A stretch of 32,389 nucleotides of DNA from an uncultured Chloroflexota bacterium. GTDB taxonomy: Bacteria > Chloroflexota > Anaerolineae > UBA4142 > SHND01. Shown here piece after piece: positions 23,133-30,866 of this stretch (its first letter is position 1; each line of letters begins with the position of its first letter). The notes beneath the pieces are model-generated. The model made no database searches. It saw only the letters and a list, made by a program, of their open reading frames with translations, and was not told where the DNA came from. The position numbers and the translations under genes are program-made. The stretch covers positions 1 to 32,389 of the forward strand of contig CALMZO010000080.1 in NCBI GenBank assembly GCA_937870825.1, read 5' to 3'.

Positions 23133-24656
23133 TTAGTTCGTCGCAAGGTGCATGATTTTTTCTTGCGTCGCTTCTTCGATGGGCAATTCGCCGCTGACCC
23201 TGCCCGCCGAGACAACATACACGCGGTCACTCATTCCCAACACTTCGGGCAGTTCGGACGAAATCATGATGATGCTCATGCCCTGTTCGACGAGTTTGTT
23301 CATGAGCGTATAAATTTCAAATTTTGCGCCAACGTCAATGCCGCGCGTTGGCTCGTCGAGAATCAGTACGTCGGGCTTGACAAACAACCATTTGCCCAGT
23401 GAAACTTTTTGTTGATTGCCGCCGCTCAGGTTACCGACTTTTTGTTCGATGCTCGGCGTTTTGATGTTGAGCGAAGTTTTGTACTGTTGCGCGACTTGGA
23501 CTTCGGCGTTGCTGTCCACGACGCCGCGTTCGGAGACCGCGTCCAGGTTCGCGAGCGTAATGTTTTGTTTCACATCCTGAATCAAAATCAATCCGTTGCC
23601 TTTGCGGTCTTCGGTCACATACGCGATGCCGGAGTCAATCGCTTGATGCGGACTCTTGTAATTCGTCCTTTTGCCTTTGACGAACATTTCGCCGTTCACA
23701 CGAAAGCCGCCAGGATTGCCGAAAACGCTCAACGCAAATTCCGTGCGCCCCGAACCCATCAAACCCGCAATGCCGACAATCTCACCCTTTTTCACATTGA
23801 GGTTCATGTCTTTCAGGACATTGCGCCCCAACGCGGGACTGTACGCGCTCCAATTTTTGACTTCAAAGACGATTTGGTCCATCGCCGGTTTCGTTTGACG
23901 CGGCGGATAAATGTTGTCAATTTCGCGTCCCACCATGTGTTTAATGAGAACGTTTTGCGCGACTTCGCCTTTGTGCGCGTCGAGCGTGACAATCGTTTGG
24001 CCATCGCGCAGTACCGTGATTTTATCCCCGATTTCGATAACCTCTTTGAGCTTGTGCGAAATCATGATGCACGTCACACCTTTTGCTTTGAGCTCGCGCA
24101 AGAGGTTCAACAAATTGTCGCTGTCGTCTTCGTTCAACGCCGCCGTTGGTTCGTCGAGAATCAAAAGTTTCACATTGCGGCTCAACGCTTTGGCAATTTC
24201 GACGAGCTGTTGTTTTCCGACACCGAGTTCTTTGACTTTTGCCGCAGGGTTCACGTCAAGCCGCACGCGTTTCAACGCGTCGCCCGCCTGGCGAATCGTC
24301 TCGTTCCAATTTACGCGAAAGCCGTTTCTGATTTCATTGCCGAGAAAGATATTTTCGTACACGCTCATTTCGGGAACGAGCGCGAGTTCTTGGTAAATGA
24401 TGGCGATGCCCGCATGTTCGCTGTCACGAATGCCCGCGAATTTTTGCTCCTGCCCATTGATGAAAATGTCGCCGCTGTACATGCCGTGCGGATACACGCC
24501 GCTCAACACCTTCATCAGCGTAGATTTGCCCGCGCCGTTCTCGCCGACGAGACAATGAATCTCGCCTTTCGCGACGCGAAAGCTCACATTGCTTAATGCT
24601 TTGACTCCGGGAAACTCTTTGGTGATGTTTCGCATTTCCAATAACGGCGTATCCAT
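23133..24656 (-). CDS. mmsA: Monosaccharide ABC transporter ATP-binding protein (MmsA/GguA type)
   Basis: A 507-residue tandem ATPase of the CUT2 family. The first domain has Walker A GENGAGKST (38-46), Q-loop IIYQEL, a non-standard signature (LGVGKQQ), Walker B LLILDEPTAAL and H-loop ISH. The second domain has a degenerate Walker A (GLMGSGRTE), the EDRKGNGLI motif typical of sugar ATPases, signature LSGGNQQK and Walker B LILDEPTRGID. Asymmetric active sites are normal for this family. It energises MmsB. It follows the binding-protein gene after a hairpin that likely lowers its expression. Confidence 0.95.
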   Translation of the reverse strand: MDTPLLEMRNITKEFPGVKALSNVSFRVAKGEIHCLVGENGAGKSTLMKVLSGVYPHGMYSGDIFINGQEQKFAGIRDSEHAGIAIIYQELALVPEMSVYENIFLGNEIRNGFRVNWNETIRQAGDALKRVRLDVNPAAKVKELGVGKQQLVEIAKALSRNVKLLILDEPTAALNEDDSDNLLNLLRELKAKGVTCIMISHKLKEVIEIGDKITVLRDGQTIVTLDAHKGEVAQNVLIKHMVGREIDNIYPPRQTKPAMDQIVFEVKNWSAYSPALGRNVLKDMNLNVKKGEIVGIAGLMGSGRTEFALSVFGNPGGFRVNGEMFVKGKRTNYKSPHQAIDSGIAYVTEDRKGNGLILIQDVKQNITLANLDAVSERGVVDSNAEVQVAQQYKTSLNIKTPSIEQKVGNLSGGNQQKVSLGKWLFVKPDVLILDEPTRGIDVGAKFEIYTLMNKLVEQGMSIIMISSELPEVLGMSDRVYVVSAGRVSGELPIEEATQEKIMHLATN

Positions 24657-24710
24657 TAGACCTCACTCGACTTTTGAAATGTGCATCTCAACCCAATTAT
24701 AATTCAAGAA

Positions 24711-24750
24711 AGCAGGGATGGAACATACAATTTCTTGCGCCATCCCTGCT
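24711..24750 (-). terminator. Intra-operon hairpin after the binding-protein gene
   Basis: A perfect 11-bp stem (AGCAGGGATGG and its complement), 22 bases after the chvE-like stop, followed on the minus strand by TTTCTTG. A leaky terminator or mRNA-stabilising hairpin here would give the usual excess of binding protein over ATPase and permease. Confidence 0.75.
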
Positions 24751-24772
24751 TCATTGTGCTACACGTTACCGT

Positions 24773-27025
24773 TTATTTCAATCCCGTAAAATCACTCGCG
24801 GCATAGTAGCCCGAATCAATCAGCGCGGCTTTGACGTTCGCGGCGTCAACGGTCACCACAGGCGATTGAATCGCGGGAACATCCACGACGCCGTTGTTGT
24901 ACGAACCCTTGGCAGCCGGCGCTTGGTCTTGGAGCAGCGCGACGGCGGCTTTGATAGCATCGTCAACGAGCGTGCGAACATCTTTGAACACGGTCATGGA
25001 CTGTTTGCCGTCAATGATGTACTGGACGGACGCTTTTTCGGCATCCTGACCCGTGACAAAGTATTTCGTCACATCTTTGTCGGCGGCGAACGCATCGGCA
25101 ATCGCGCGCGCGGTTCCATCATTCGGCGCGAGAATAAACACATTGCCTTTGTCCGCAGCTTGCGCAGCAGTCAAGTTCGATTCTGCCAAGTTCTTGGCAG
25201 TATTGAAATCCCAATTCGTCGTAATCTGTCCGATGATTTTTGCCATCTCGTCGCGCGTCAATTTCGCTTTGTCCTTGAGCGCAATCGCTTCGCTGGAATT
25301 TTTCACGACGAACGTGCCATCGGCAATTTTCGGCTGCAACTTGTTCCACGCGCCTTCAAAGAAAATGAACGCGTTGTTGTCCGATGCTGCGCCGGCATAC
25401 AAGTACAGATTGTTTCCCGTGCCTTTGGCATTGTCAATCAAGTACTGCGCTTGTTGTTCGCCGACGGCGATGCTGTCGAACGTGACATAGTAATCCACTG
25501 CGGCGGTGTCACGAATCAAGCGGTCATACGAAATGACTTTGGCGCCCGCGGCACGCGCTTCATCGGCGGCGGCGGCGGCGGCGCTTGCATCTTGCGGTGT
25601 GATGATGATAACTTTGACGCCTTTGGCAATCAACGCTTCGACGTTCGCTTTTTCTTTGGCGGAATCACCCTGGCTAAACAAAATTTCAACATCGTAGCCC
25701 GCTTTGGTCAACGCTTCTTTGAAACGCGTCTCGTCTTGAATCCAACGCGGTTCGTCCTTTGTCGGGAGTACGATGCCAACGGCAAGTTTGCCTGCGGGTC
25801 CGGATGCAGTCGTCGGCTGCGCGGACGCGCCGAGTCCTGTGAAATCGCTCGCGGCATAGTAGCCCGAATCAATCAGCGCGGCTTGCACGTTGTTTTTGTC
25901 AACGGTGACGACGGCGGATTGAATCGCGGGAACATCCACGACGCCGTTGTTGTACGAACCCTTCGCAGCTGGCGCTTTGTTTTCGAGCAACGCAATCGCG
26001 GCGGCAATCGCATCGTTCACGAGAGAACGCACATCCTTGAACACCGTCATGGACTGTTTGCCGTCAATGATGTACTGCACGGATGCTTTTTCCGCGTCTT
26101 GTCCGGTCACGAGATAACTCTTGACATCTTTGTCGGCGGCGAACGCATCGGCAATCGCGCGCGCGGTTCCATCATTCGGCGCGAGAATAAACACATTGCC
26201 TTTGTCCGCAGCTTGCGCAGCAGTCAAGTTCGATTCTGCCAAGTTCTTGGCAGTATTGAAATCCCAATTCGTCGTAATCTGTCCGATGATTTTTGCCATC
26301 TCGTCGCGCGTCAATTTCGCTTTGTCCTTGAGCGCAATCGCTTCGCTGGAATTTTTCACGACGAACGTGCCATCGGCAATTTTCGGCTGCAACTTGTTCC
26401 ACGCGCCTTCAAAGAAAATGAACGCGTTGTTGTCCGATGCTGCGCCGGCATACAAGTACAGATTGTTTCCCGTGCCTTTGGCATTGTCAATCAAGTACTG
26501 CGCTTGTTGTTCGCCGACGGCGATGCTGTCGAACGTGACGTAATAGTCCACTGCGGCTGTGTCGCGAATCAGGCGGTCATACGAAATGACTTTGGCGCCG
26601 GATTGCCGCGCAGTTTCCGCAGCAGCAGCGGCGGCGCTTGCATCTTGCGGTGTGATGATGATAACTTTGACGCCTTTGGCGACGAGCGCTTCGACGTTCG
26701 CCTTTTCTTTGGCGGAATCGCCCTGGCTAAACAAAATTTCAACATCATAGCCCGCTTTGGTCAACGCTTCTTTGAAACGCGTTTCGTCTTGAATCCAGCG
26801 CGGTTCGTCTTTGGTTGGCAAAACAATGCCGACTGCCAATTTCGCGGCGGGCGGCGCGGTTGGTTGTGGCGCAGCGGTCGGCGGTGGCGCAGCCGTGGGT
26901 TGAGCCGCCGCTGTCGGTTGTGGTACGGCGGTGGGCGCCGGGGCGGGCGCAGCGCACGCGGAAATCACGAACGCGATGATGAGCAGCGCGAACGCGAGTC
27001 TCGGCAAATAATTCGAACGGGACAT
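24773..27025 (-). CDS. ChvE-type sugar-binding lipoprotein with two near-identical binding domains
   Basis: 750 residues. The lipoprotein signal ends at Cys24 (V-I-S-A-C), followed by a Pro/Ala/Thr-rich linker to about residue 62. Then come two ChvE-type (multiple monosaccharide) periplasmic-binding domains of about 340 residues each with a 351-codon repeat period. Both start KLAVGIVLPTKDEPRWIQDE and keep the family marks ISYDRLIRDT, DNNAFIFFEGAW, VTGQDAEKASV and DSGYYAASDFTGL. A short linker (GASAQPTTASGPAG) joins them. ChvE family members have one domain (~350 residues), so this is a doubled receptor on one lipid anchor, feeding MmsAB. ATG at 27025 with a strong GGAGGAG site. The ligand (arabinose, galactose, glucose or xylose are family ligands) is not determined. 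Confidence 0.93.
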   Translation of the reverse strand: MSRSNYLPRLAFALLIIAFVISACAAPAPAPTAVPQPTAAAQPTAAPPPTAAPQPTAPPAAKLAVGIVLPTKDEPRWIQDETRFKEALTKAGYDVEILFSQGDSAKEKANVEALVAKGVKVIIITPQDASAAAAAAETARQSGAKVISYDRLIRDTAAVDYYVTFDSIAVGEQQAQYLIDNAKGTGNNLYLYAGAASDNNAFIFFEGAWNKLQPKIADGTFVVKNSSEAIALKDKAKLTRDEMAKIIGQITTNWDFNTAKNLAESNLTAAQAADKGNVFILAPNDGTARAIADAFAADKDVKSYLVTGQDAEKASVQYIIDGKQSMTVFKDVRSLVNDAIAAAIALLENKAPAAKGSYNNGVVDVPAIQSAVVTVDKNNVQAALIDSGYYAASDFTGLGASAQPTTASGPAGKLAVGIVLPTKDEPRWIQDETRFKEALTKAGYDVEILFSQGDSAKEKANVEALIAKGVKVIIITPQDASAAAAAADEARAAGAKVISYDRLIRDTAAVDYYVTFDSIAVGEQQAQYLIDNAKGTGNNLYLYAGAASDNNAFIFFEGAWNKLQPKIADGTFVVKNSSEAIALKDKAKLTRDEMAKIIGQITTNWDFNTAKNLAESNLTAAQAADKGNVFILAPNDGTARAIADAFAADKDVTKYFVTGQDAEKASVQYIIDGKQSMTVFKDVRTLVDDAIKAAVALLQDQAPAAKGSYNNGVVDVPAIQSPVVTVDAANVKAALIDSGYYAASDFTGLK
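25071..26539. repeat. Tandem internal duplication with a 416-bp identical core
   Basis: Bases 25071-25486 and 26124-26539 read as identical line by line (offset 1053 bp = 351 codons). Outside the core the two copies differ at scattered, mostly silent sites. The pattern suggests duplication followed by local gene conversion. Confidence 0.9.
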
Positions 27026-27052
27026 TTCTTCTCCTCCTTGCAACTACGTGAG

Positions 27053-27071
27053 GCAACACGCGCGGTGTTGC
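27053..27071 (-). promoter_or_regulatory. Perfect inverted repeat in the 5' region of the sugar-binding gene
   Basis: GCAACAC-GCGCG-GTGTTGC lies 28 bases before the start codon. It could be an operator or an mRNA hairpin that protects the transcript. Confidence 0.6.
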
Positions 27072-27144
27072 GGAATTGTGGGAACCAAATTTTGACAATC
27101 TGGATTGGATTGTTTGCAAAAAAAATTCGCGGCTTGGGCGAAAC

Positions 27145-27162
27145 TGCCAATTCAGATTGGCA
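27145..27162. promoter_or_regulatory. Operator-like inverted repeat TGCCAAT-N4-ATTGGCA
   Basis: A perfect 7-bp inverted repeat with 4-base spacing lies midway between the divergent transporter and response-regulator genes. The size and symmetry suit a LuxR/NarL-type dimer site; the binding protein is a guess. Confidence 0.5.
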
Positions 27163-27193
27163 CATGTGAGTGGATGAATCGTCCGGGATTCGG

Positions 27194-27221
27194 TTTGTCC
27201 AACACCTCCTTGTTTGACAAA
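27194..27221. promoter_or_regulatory. Operator-like inverted repeat overlapping a -35 element
   Basis: TTTGTCCAAC and GTTTGACAAA are inverted with one mismatch, separated by 8 bases. The right half contains the TTGACA proposed as the -35 box of the regulator gene, so a bound protein would block or recruit RNA polymerase. Confidence 0.5.
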
Positions 27222-27252
27222 TGTGTAAAGCGGGGCTATTGAGGTACGTACC
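27214..27252 (+). promoter_or_regulatory. Candidate promoter of the response-regulator gene with a palindrome at the start site
   Basis: TTGACA (27214-27219), a 17-base spacer and TATTGA (27237-27242, weak -10). The perfect palindrome GGTACGTACC (27243-27252) follows, about where transcription would begin. The leader to the gene would be about 120 bases. Confidence 0.45.
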
Positions 27253-27304
27253 GTAATGATTTTAGGTTAAGCGTGGATTAAACTGTAGAGGAATGGTTCT
27301 TGAA

Positions 27305-27347
27305 GCGCGCGGGAATCTCCCCCCATGCGCGCGGGGGATTTCCCCCT
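27305..27347. repeat. Tandem ~21-base GC-rich repeat before the response-regulator gene
   Basis: Two units, GCGCGCGGGAATCTCCCCCC and GCGCGCGGGGGATTTCCCCC, sit in tandem. Each contains a small palindrome (GGGAATCTCCC; GGGGGATTTCCCCC). They may be paired operator sites or leader hairpins. Confidence 0.65.
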
Positions 27348-27374
27348 GCGCGAGCTTGACCAAGAGTGGACGAA

Positions 27375-28418
27375 ATGCATCGAATCCGAATGGTGTTGGC
27401 GGATGACCACGCGGTGGTGCGCGCGGGTTTGCGCAACGCGTTGGCGAATCTGCCGGAAATTGAAATCGTCGGCGAAGTCGGCGACGGGAGCGAATTGCTC
27501 GCCGCGCTCATTGCGCTGAAACCCGATTTTCTCGTCATTGATGTCGCAATGCCCGACTTTGAACCCATCGCCGCCGTCAAGCAAATCAAAACCGATTATC
27601 CCGATTTGAAAATTCTGGTGGTGAGCGCGTACGACGACGAAGCGTACGTGGTCGGACTGCTCGGCGCAGGCGTGAATGGGTATCACTTGAAAGACCAATC
27701 GCTCGCGGACTTGCAGCACGCGGTTCAACGCATTCTCGCAGGCGAACGCTGGCTCTCGGCGCCGCTTTTGGATAAACTCATTCACCGCCGCACCACACCC
27801 GTCGCCGCGAATACGCCATCGCTCACACGCCGCCAACGCGAATTGCTCAAGCTGCTCGCGCAAGGACACGAAAATCGCAAAATCGCGCAATTGATGGATT
27901 TGTCGGTCAAGACGATTGAAAATCAACTGACGGGCTTGTATCGCGCGCTTGAAGTGACCAGCCGCTTTGAAGCGATGAATTACGCGATGCGGCATCCCGA
28001 AGTTTTGGCATTGGCTGATGATGCGGAAACGACCATATCGCCGCCCGATTCGGCGTTGACGGTTTTGGTGGTGGACGACAACGCGCGCTATCGTCAGGAA
28101 CTCACGCGCCTCATTCGCAAAGTGTACCCGCGCGCGGCGGTGTATGAGGCGGAAGACACCCACGAAGCCCTGCGGCTCGCCCAGCGCGCCGCGATTCATC
28201 TCGCGTTGGTGGATGTGGTACTGCGCGAAGAAGACGGAATTCAATGCGCGCGGCGTTTGAAAACCTCGTCGCCCGCGACGCGCATCGTCCTCATCAGCGC
28301 GTATCCTGACCGCGAATTTCGACGGCTCGGCTTGAGCGCGGGCGCTGTCGCTTTTCTCGATAAAAAAGACCTGGACGCGGGCGCGCTGCGGCAGGTGATA
28401 CAGGATGCGTTAGGATAG
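27375..28418 (+). CDS. LuxR/NarL-type response regulator with two receiver domains (REC-HTH-REC)
   Basis: 347 residues. The first receiver (4-120) has the acidic pair Asp10-Asp11, phospho-acceptor Asp56 (FLVIDVAMP) and the conserved Lys in YHLKDQ. A LuxR-type helix-turn-helix follows (about 145-205: LTRRQRELLKLLAQGHENRKIA, then LSVKTIENQL). A second receiver (about 225-347) keeps LVVDDN, LALVDVVL with its Asp, and LDKKD. NarL regulators normally end with the HTH; here a second receiver is attached behind it. HisKA_3 kinases pair with this class, so the hybrid kinase at 20129-21712 is the likely partner. It is divergent from the transporter operon. ATG at 27375 is preferred; GTG at 27366 is an alternative. 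Confidence 0.88.
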   Translation: MHRIRMVLADDHAVVRAGLRNALANLPEIEIVGEVGDGSELLAALIALKPDFLVIDVAMPDFEPIAAVKQIKTDYPDLKILVVSAYDDEAYVVGLLGAGVNGYHLKDQSLADLQHAVQRILAGERWLSAPLLDKLIHRRTTPVAANTPSLTRRQRELLKLLAQGHENRKIAQLMDLSVKTIENQLTGLYRALEVTSRFEAMNYAMRHPEVLALADDAETTISPPDSALTVLVVDDNARYRQELTRLIRKVYPRAAVYEAEDTHEALRLAQRAAIHLALVDVVLREEDGIQCARRLKTSSPATRIVLISAYPDREFRRLGLSAGAVAFLDKKDLDAGALRQVIQDALG

Positions 28419-28427
28419 TAATTTTTT

Positions 28428-28461
28428 TTGCCAATTCACTACAAACTACTATAATTGGCAA
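28428..28461 (+). promoter_or_regulatory. Promoter of tRNA-Leu inside an inverted repeat
   Basis: TTGCCA (28428-28433), a 16-base spacer and a perfect TATAAT (28450-28455). The same stretch is a perfect 9-bp inverted repeat, TTGCCAATT (28428-28436) and AATTGGCAA (28453-28461), spanning both boxes. It may serve tRNA-Leu and, by readthrough, tig. Confidence 0.75.
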
Positions 28462-28505
28462 ACGAGCTTTCGTCCGATTCGTCGGGCGAAAATTTTTTCC
28501 CCTCT

Positions 28506-28590
28506 GCCGGGATGGCGAAATTGGCAGACGCCCAGGACTTAGAATCCTGTGTCCATTGCGGACGTGCGGGTTCAAATCCCGCTTCCGGCA
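28506..28590 (+). tRNA. tRNA-Leu (anticodon TAG)
   Basis: An 85-base class II tRNA. Acceptor GCCGGGA/TTCCGGC (one G-U) with A73, anticodon stem CAGGA/TCCTG with loop CTTAGAA (anticodon TAG), a long variable arm (TGTCCATTGCGGACG region), and T stem GCGGG/CCCGC with TTCAAAT. CCA is not encoded. Confidence 0.97.
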
Positions 28591-28684
28591 CTTTCAATTT
28601 CAGATTTCAGATTCTTTACGTTCGTTCAGAAAAAGTTTTTGATTTCGGATTGAAAAACTCATCCCAACTGGAAATTGATACTCG

Positions 28685-30079
28685 ATGCAAATCACGAAAG
28701 AAATCACGCCTGACCGTCAAGCGATTGTAACCGTCGAAATTGACCAAGAACAAATGAAGGCGGCGATGCAGCGCGCCGCGTCCAGTATTTCGCGCGTCCG
28801 TCCGGTCCCCGGTTTTCGTCCCGGCAAAGCGCCATACGAAATGGTCGAACGCCAATGGGGGAAAGAGGTATTGGTCGAAGAAGCGGTTGACCAATTGTCG
28901 CGCAACATCTACTCCCAAGTTTTGCGCGAGAGTGATGTGACGCCCATCGCGATTGGAAATTTGGAAATCGTGCAAAAGGAACCGCCGATTTTCAAGTACA
29001 CGATTCCCGTCACACCCGAAGTGAAACTGGGCGATTACAAAAATATTCACATGAAACCCGCAGAGGTCGAGGTCACCGACGAAGAGGTGGACCAGGTCCT
29101 CAACCGTTTTCAACTGACGCAGGCGACAATGAATCCTGTCGAACGCGCGGTGCAGAATGGCGACATTATTACGGTGGACGTGAGCGGCGGCGTCGCAGGC
29201 GAAGAACCCGTTGAAGAAAAAGATTTACGCGTCACCGTCGGCGATAAATCACAAGCGCACTTGCCGTTCGACGAACAATTGCTCGGCATGAGCGTCGGCG
29301 AAACGCGCGAGATTGACCACACGTATCCCGAAGATTACGAAGACGAACATTTTCGCGGCAAGACCGCACATTATTCGGTGACGCTTCAGGACATCAAAGA
29401 ACAGCAGTTGCCCGAACTCTCCGATGACTTTGCCCAAGCCGTCAGTCAATTCAAAACGCTCGACCAATTCAAGGGCAACATTCGCGACATCTTGCGGCGT
29501 ACCAAAGAACATGACAACCAAGTAAAATTTGCGAACGACGTGCTGCAAGCGATTGTGGAACAATCCGAAATCGCGTACGCGCCGCAAATGCTCGAACAAG
29601 AACTCGAGCATGACCTCGAACATTTGAAACAAGATATTCAAGCGATGGGTTTGGCGTGGGACAAATATCTTTCGCTCGCGGCGAAAAGCCAAGAACAAAT
29701 TAAAGAGGAGCTCAAACCCAACGCGGAGAAACGCCTCAAACAACTGCTCGTTCTCGGCGAACTCATCAAAGCAGAAAACATCACGGTTACAAACGAACAA
29801 ATCAAGCAAGATATTGAACGCCGCGTTCAAGAAACGGTGGAAGCAGGCGGCAACGCGCAGGTGGCACGCCGCGCGTATTCTTCACAAGATGCGCGCGACA
29901 ACATTGGCTTTAATTTGCGTGTGAATCAAGTGATGAATAAAATCGTGGCGATGGCAAAAGGCGAAGCGGTGAGCGGTCTGATTCTCACGCCTGACATGGT
30001 GCGCGGCGAAAGCCCCATCCCCACCGGACTCATCACCGACCCCCAGCAAGTGCGGCAGGAATTGGCGAAAGGAATTTGA
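28685..30079 (+). CDS. tig: Trigger factor (ribosome-bound chaperone and prolyl isomerase)
   Basis: 464 residues. The N-terminal ribosome-binding domain has the signature GFRPGKAP (43-50). The FKBP-like isomerase domain spans about 150-245 (NGDIITVDVSGG, then LPFDEQLLGMSVGE). The helical C-terminal arms follow, rich in Glu, Lys and Gln. It binds nascent chains at the exit tunnel. It opens the conserved tig-clpP-clpX gene order. The ribosome site is weak, and the 94-base gap after tRNA-Leu holds low-complexity TTTCAGATT units. Confidence 0.96.
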   Translation: MQITKEITPDRQAIVTVEIDQEQMKAAMQRAASSISRVRPVPGFRPGKAPYEMVERQWGKEVLVEEAVDQLSRNIYSQVLRESDVTPIAIGNLEIVQKEPPIFKYTIPVTPEVKLGDYKNIHMKPAEVEVTDEEVDQVLNRFQLTQATMNPVERAVQNGDIITVDVSGGVAGEEPVEEKDLRVTVGDKSQAHLPFDEQLLGMSVGETREIDHTYPEDYEDEHFRGKTAHYSVTLQDIKEQQLPELSDDFAQAVSQFKTLDQFKGNIRDILRRTKEHDNQVKFANDVLQAIVEQSEIAYAPQMLEQELEHDLEHLKQDIQAMGLAWDKYLSLAAKSQEQIKEELKPNAEKRLKQLLVLGELIKAENITVTNEQIKQDIERRVQETVEAGGNAQVARRAYSSQDARDNIGFNLRVNQVMNKIVAMAKGEAVSGLILTPDMVRGESPIPTGLITDPQQVRQELAKGI

Positions 30080-30152
30080 GATAGAGTGATAGAGCGATAG
30101 AAAGATAGAGAGAAAAAAGTGTGTCTCTATCTCTCACTCTCTCAATCTCTCC
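30080..30152. repeat. 8-base tandem repeats with an inverted counterpart between tig and clpP
   Basis: GATAGAG/GATAGAA recurs four times at exactly 8-base spacing (starting 30080, 30088, 30096 and 30104), followed by complementary CTCTATC/CTCTC units (30125-30152). The two halves can pair as a long imperfect hairpin in the tig-clpP transcript. Confidence 0.8.
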
Positions 30153-30172
30153 TTCTTGAAAACGGAGTTAAA

Positions 30173-30805
30173 ATGTTTCCCCAAAATCTCATCCCCATGG
30201 TTGTCGAAAACACCGGACGCGGCGAACGCGCGTATGATGTGTTTTCGTTGTTGTTAAAAGAGCGCATTATTTTTCTCGGCACGCCAATTGATGACCAAAT
30301 CGCGAATGTCATCGTCGCGCAACTTTTGTTTCTCGAGCGCGAAGACCCGGACAAAGAAATTCGTCTGTACGTCAATTCCCCCGGCGGAGTGATTTACGCG
30401 GGGCTGGCGATTTACGACACGATGCAGTTGATTCGCTGTCCCGTTTCCACGTACTGCGTCGGGCTTGCGGCGAGCATGGGAACGGTATTGCTCGCGGCAG
30501 GTCAAGCGGGTCGCCGTTTCGCCTTGCCCAATTCTTTGATTCACATTCACCAACCGCTCGGCGGCGCGCAAGGGCAAGCGGTGGATATTGAAATCGAAGC
30601 GCGGCGCATCATTCGCGAACGCGAACGCTTGAACGATATTCTCGCCAAGCACACCGGTCAGCCGCTCGAACGCATCATCCGCGACAGTGACCGCAACTAT
30701 TACATGGAACCGCAAGCGGCAGTGGAATACGGTATCGTGGATGAAGTATTGCAGCCGGCGCCGAAACTTGAATCGGATAAAGTGGGCAGTAACGGACATC
30801 GGTAA
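30173..30805 (+). CDS. clpP: ATP-dependent Clp protease proteolytic subunit
   Basis: A 210-residue serine protease that forms the double-ring degradation chamber served by ClpX. The catalytic triad is visible: Ser101 ([14 protein letters not shown]), His126 (IHIHQPLGG) and Asp171 (IIRDSDRN). ATG at 30173 is chosen because GGAG (30164-30167) precedes it and the protein then starts with the family sequence [21 protein letters not shown] longer frame upstream only translates the 8-base repeat. A hairpin terminator lies between it and clpX. Confidence 0.97.
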   Translation: MFPQNLIPMVVENTGRGERAYDVFSLLLKERIIFLGTPIDDQIANVIVAQLLFLEREDPDKEIRLYVNSPGGVIYAGLAIYDTMQLIRCPVSTYCVGLAASMGTVLLAAGQAGRRFALPNSLIHIHQPLGGAQGQAVDIEIEARRIIRERERLNDILAKHTGQPLERIIRDSDRNYYMEPQAAVEYGIVDEVLQPAPKLESDKVGSNGHR

Positions 30806-30812
30806 AAAATCG

Positions 30813-30851
30813 AGGGACGAAACGTTGTGAGATAACGTAGCGTCCCTTTTG
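30813..30851 (+). terminator. Terminator between clpP and clpX
   Basis: AGGGACG (30813-30819) pairs with CGTCCCT (30841-30847), with an inner AACGTT/AACGT pairing, and is followed by TTTGGTTTCTT. It would at least partly separate clpP and clpX transcription. Confidence 0.7.
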
Positions 30852-30866
30852 GTTTCTTGACCTTTT

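Noticed and set aside
24674..27169. A very long plus-strand reading frame (831 codons) opposite the sugar-binding gene
   Set aside because: It mirrors the codon bias of the minus-strand gene, repeats with the same 1053-bp period, and has no recognisable domains or ribosome site. It is a shadow frame.
30080..30152. Regular 8-base GATAGAG repeats as a CRISPR-like array
   Set aside because: Units are far too short, there are no spacers, and no cas genes are present.
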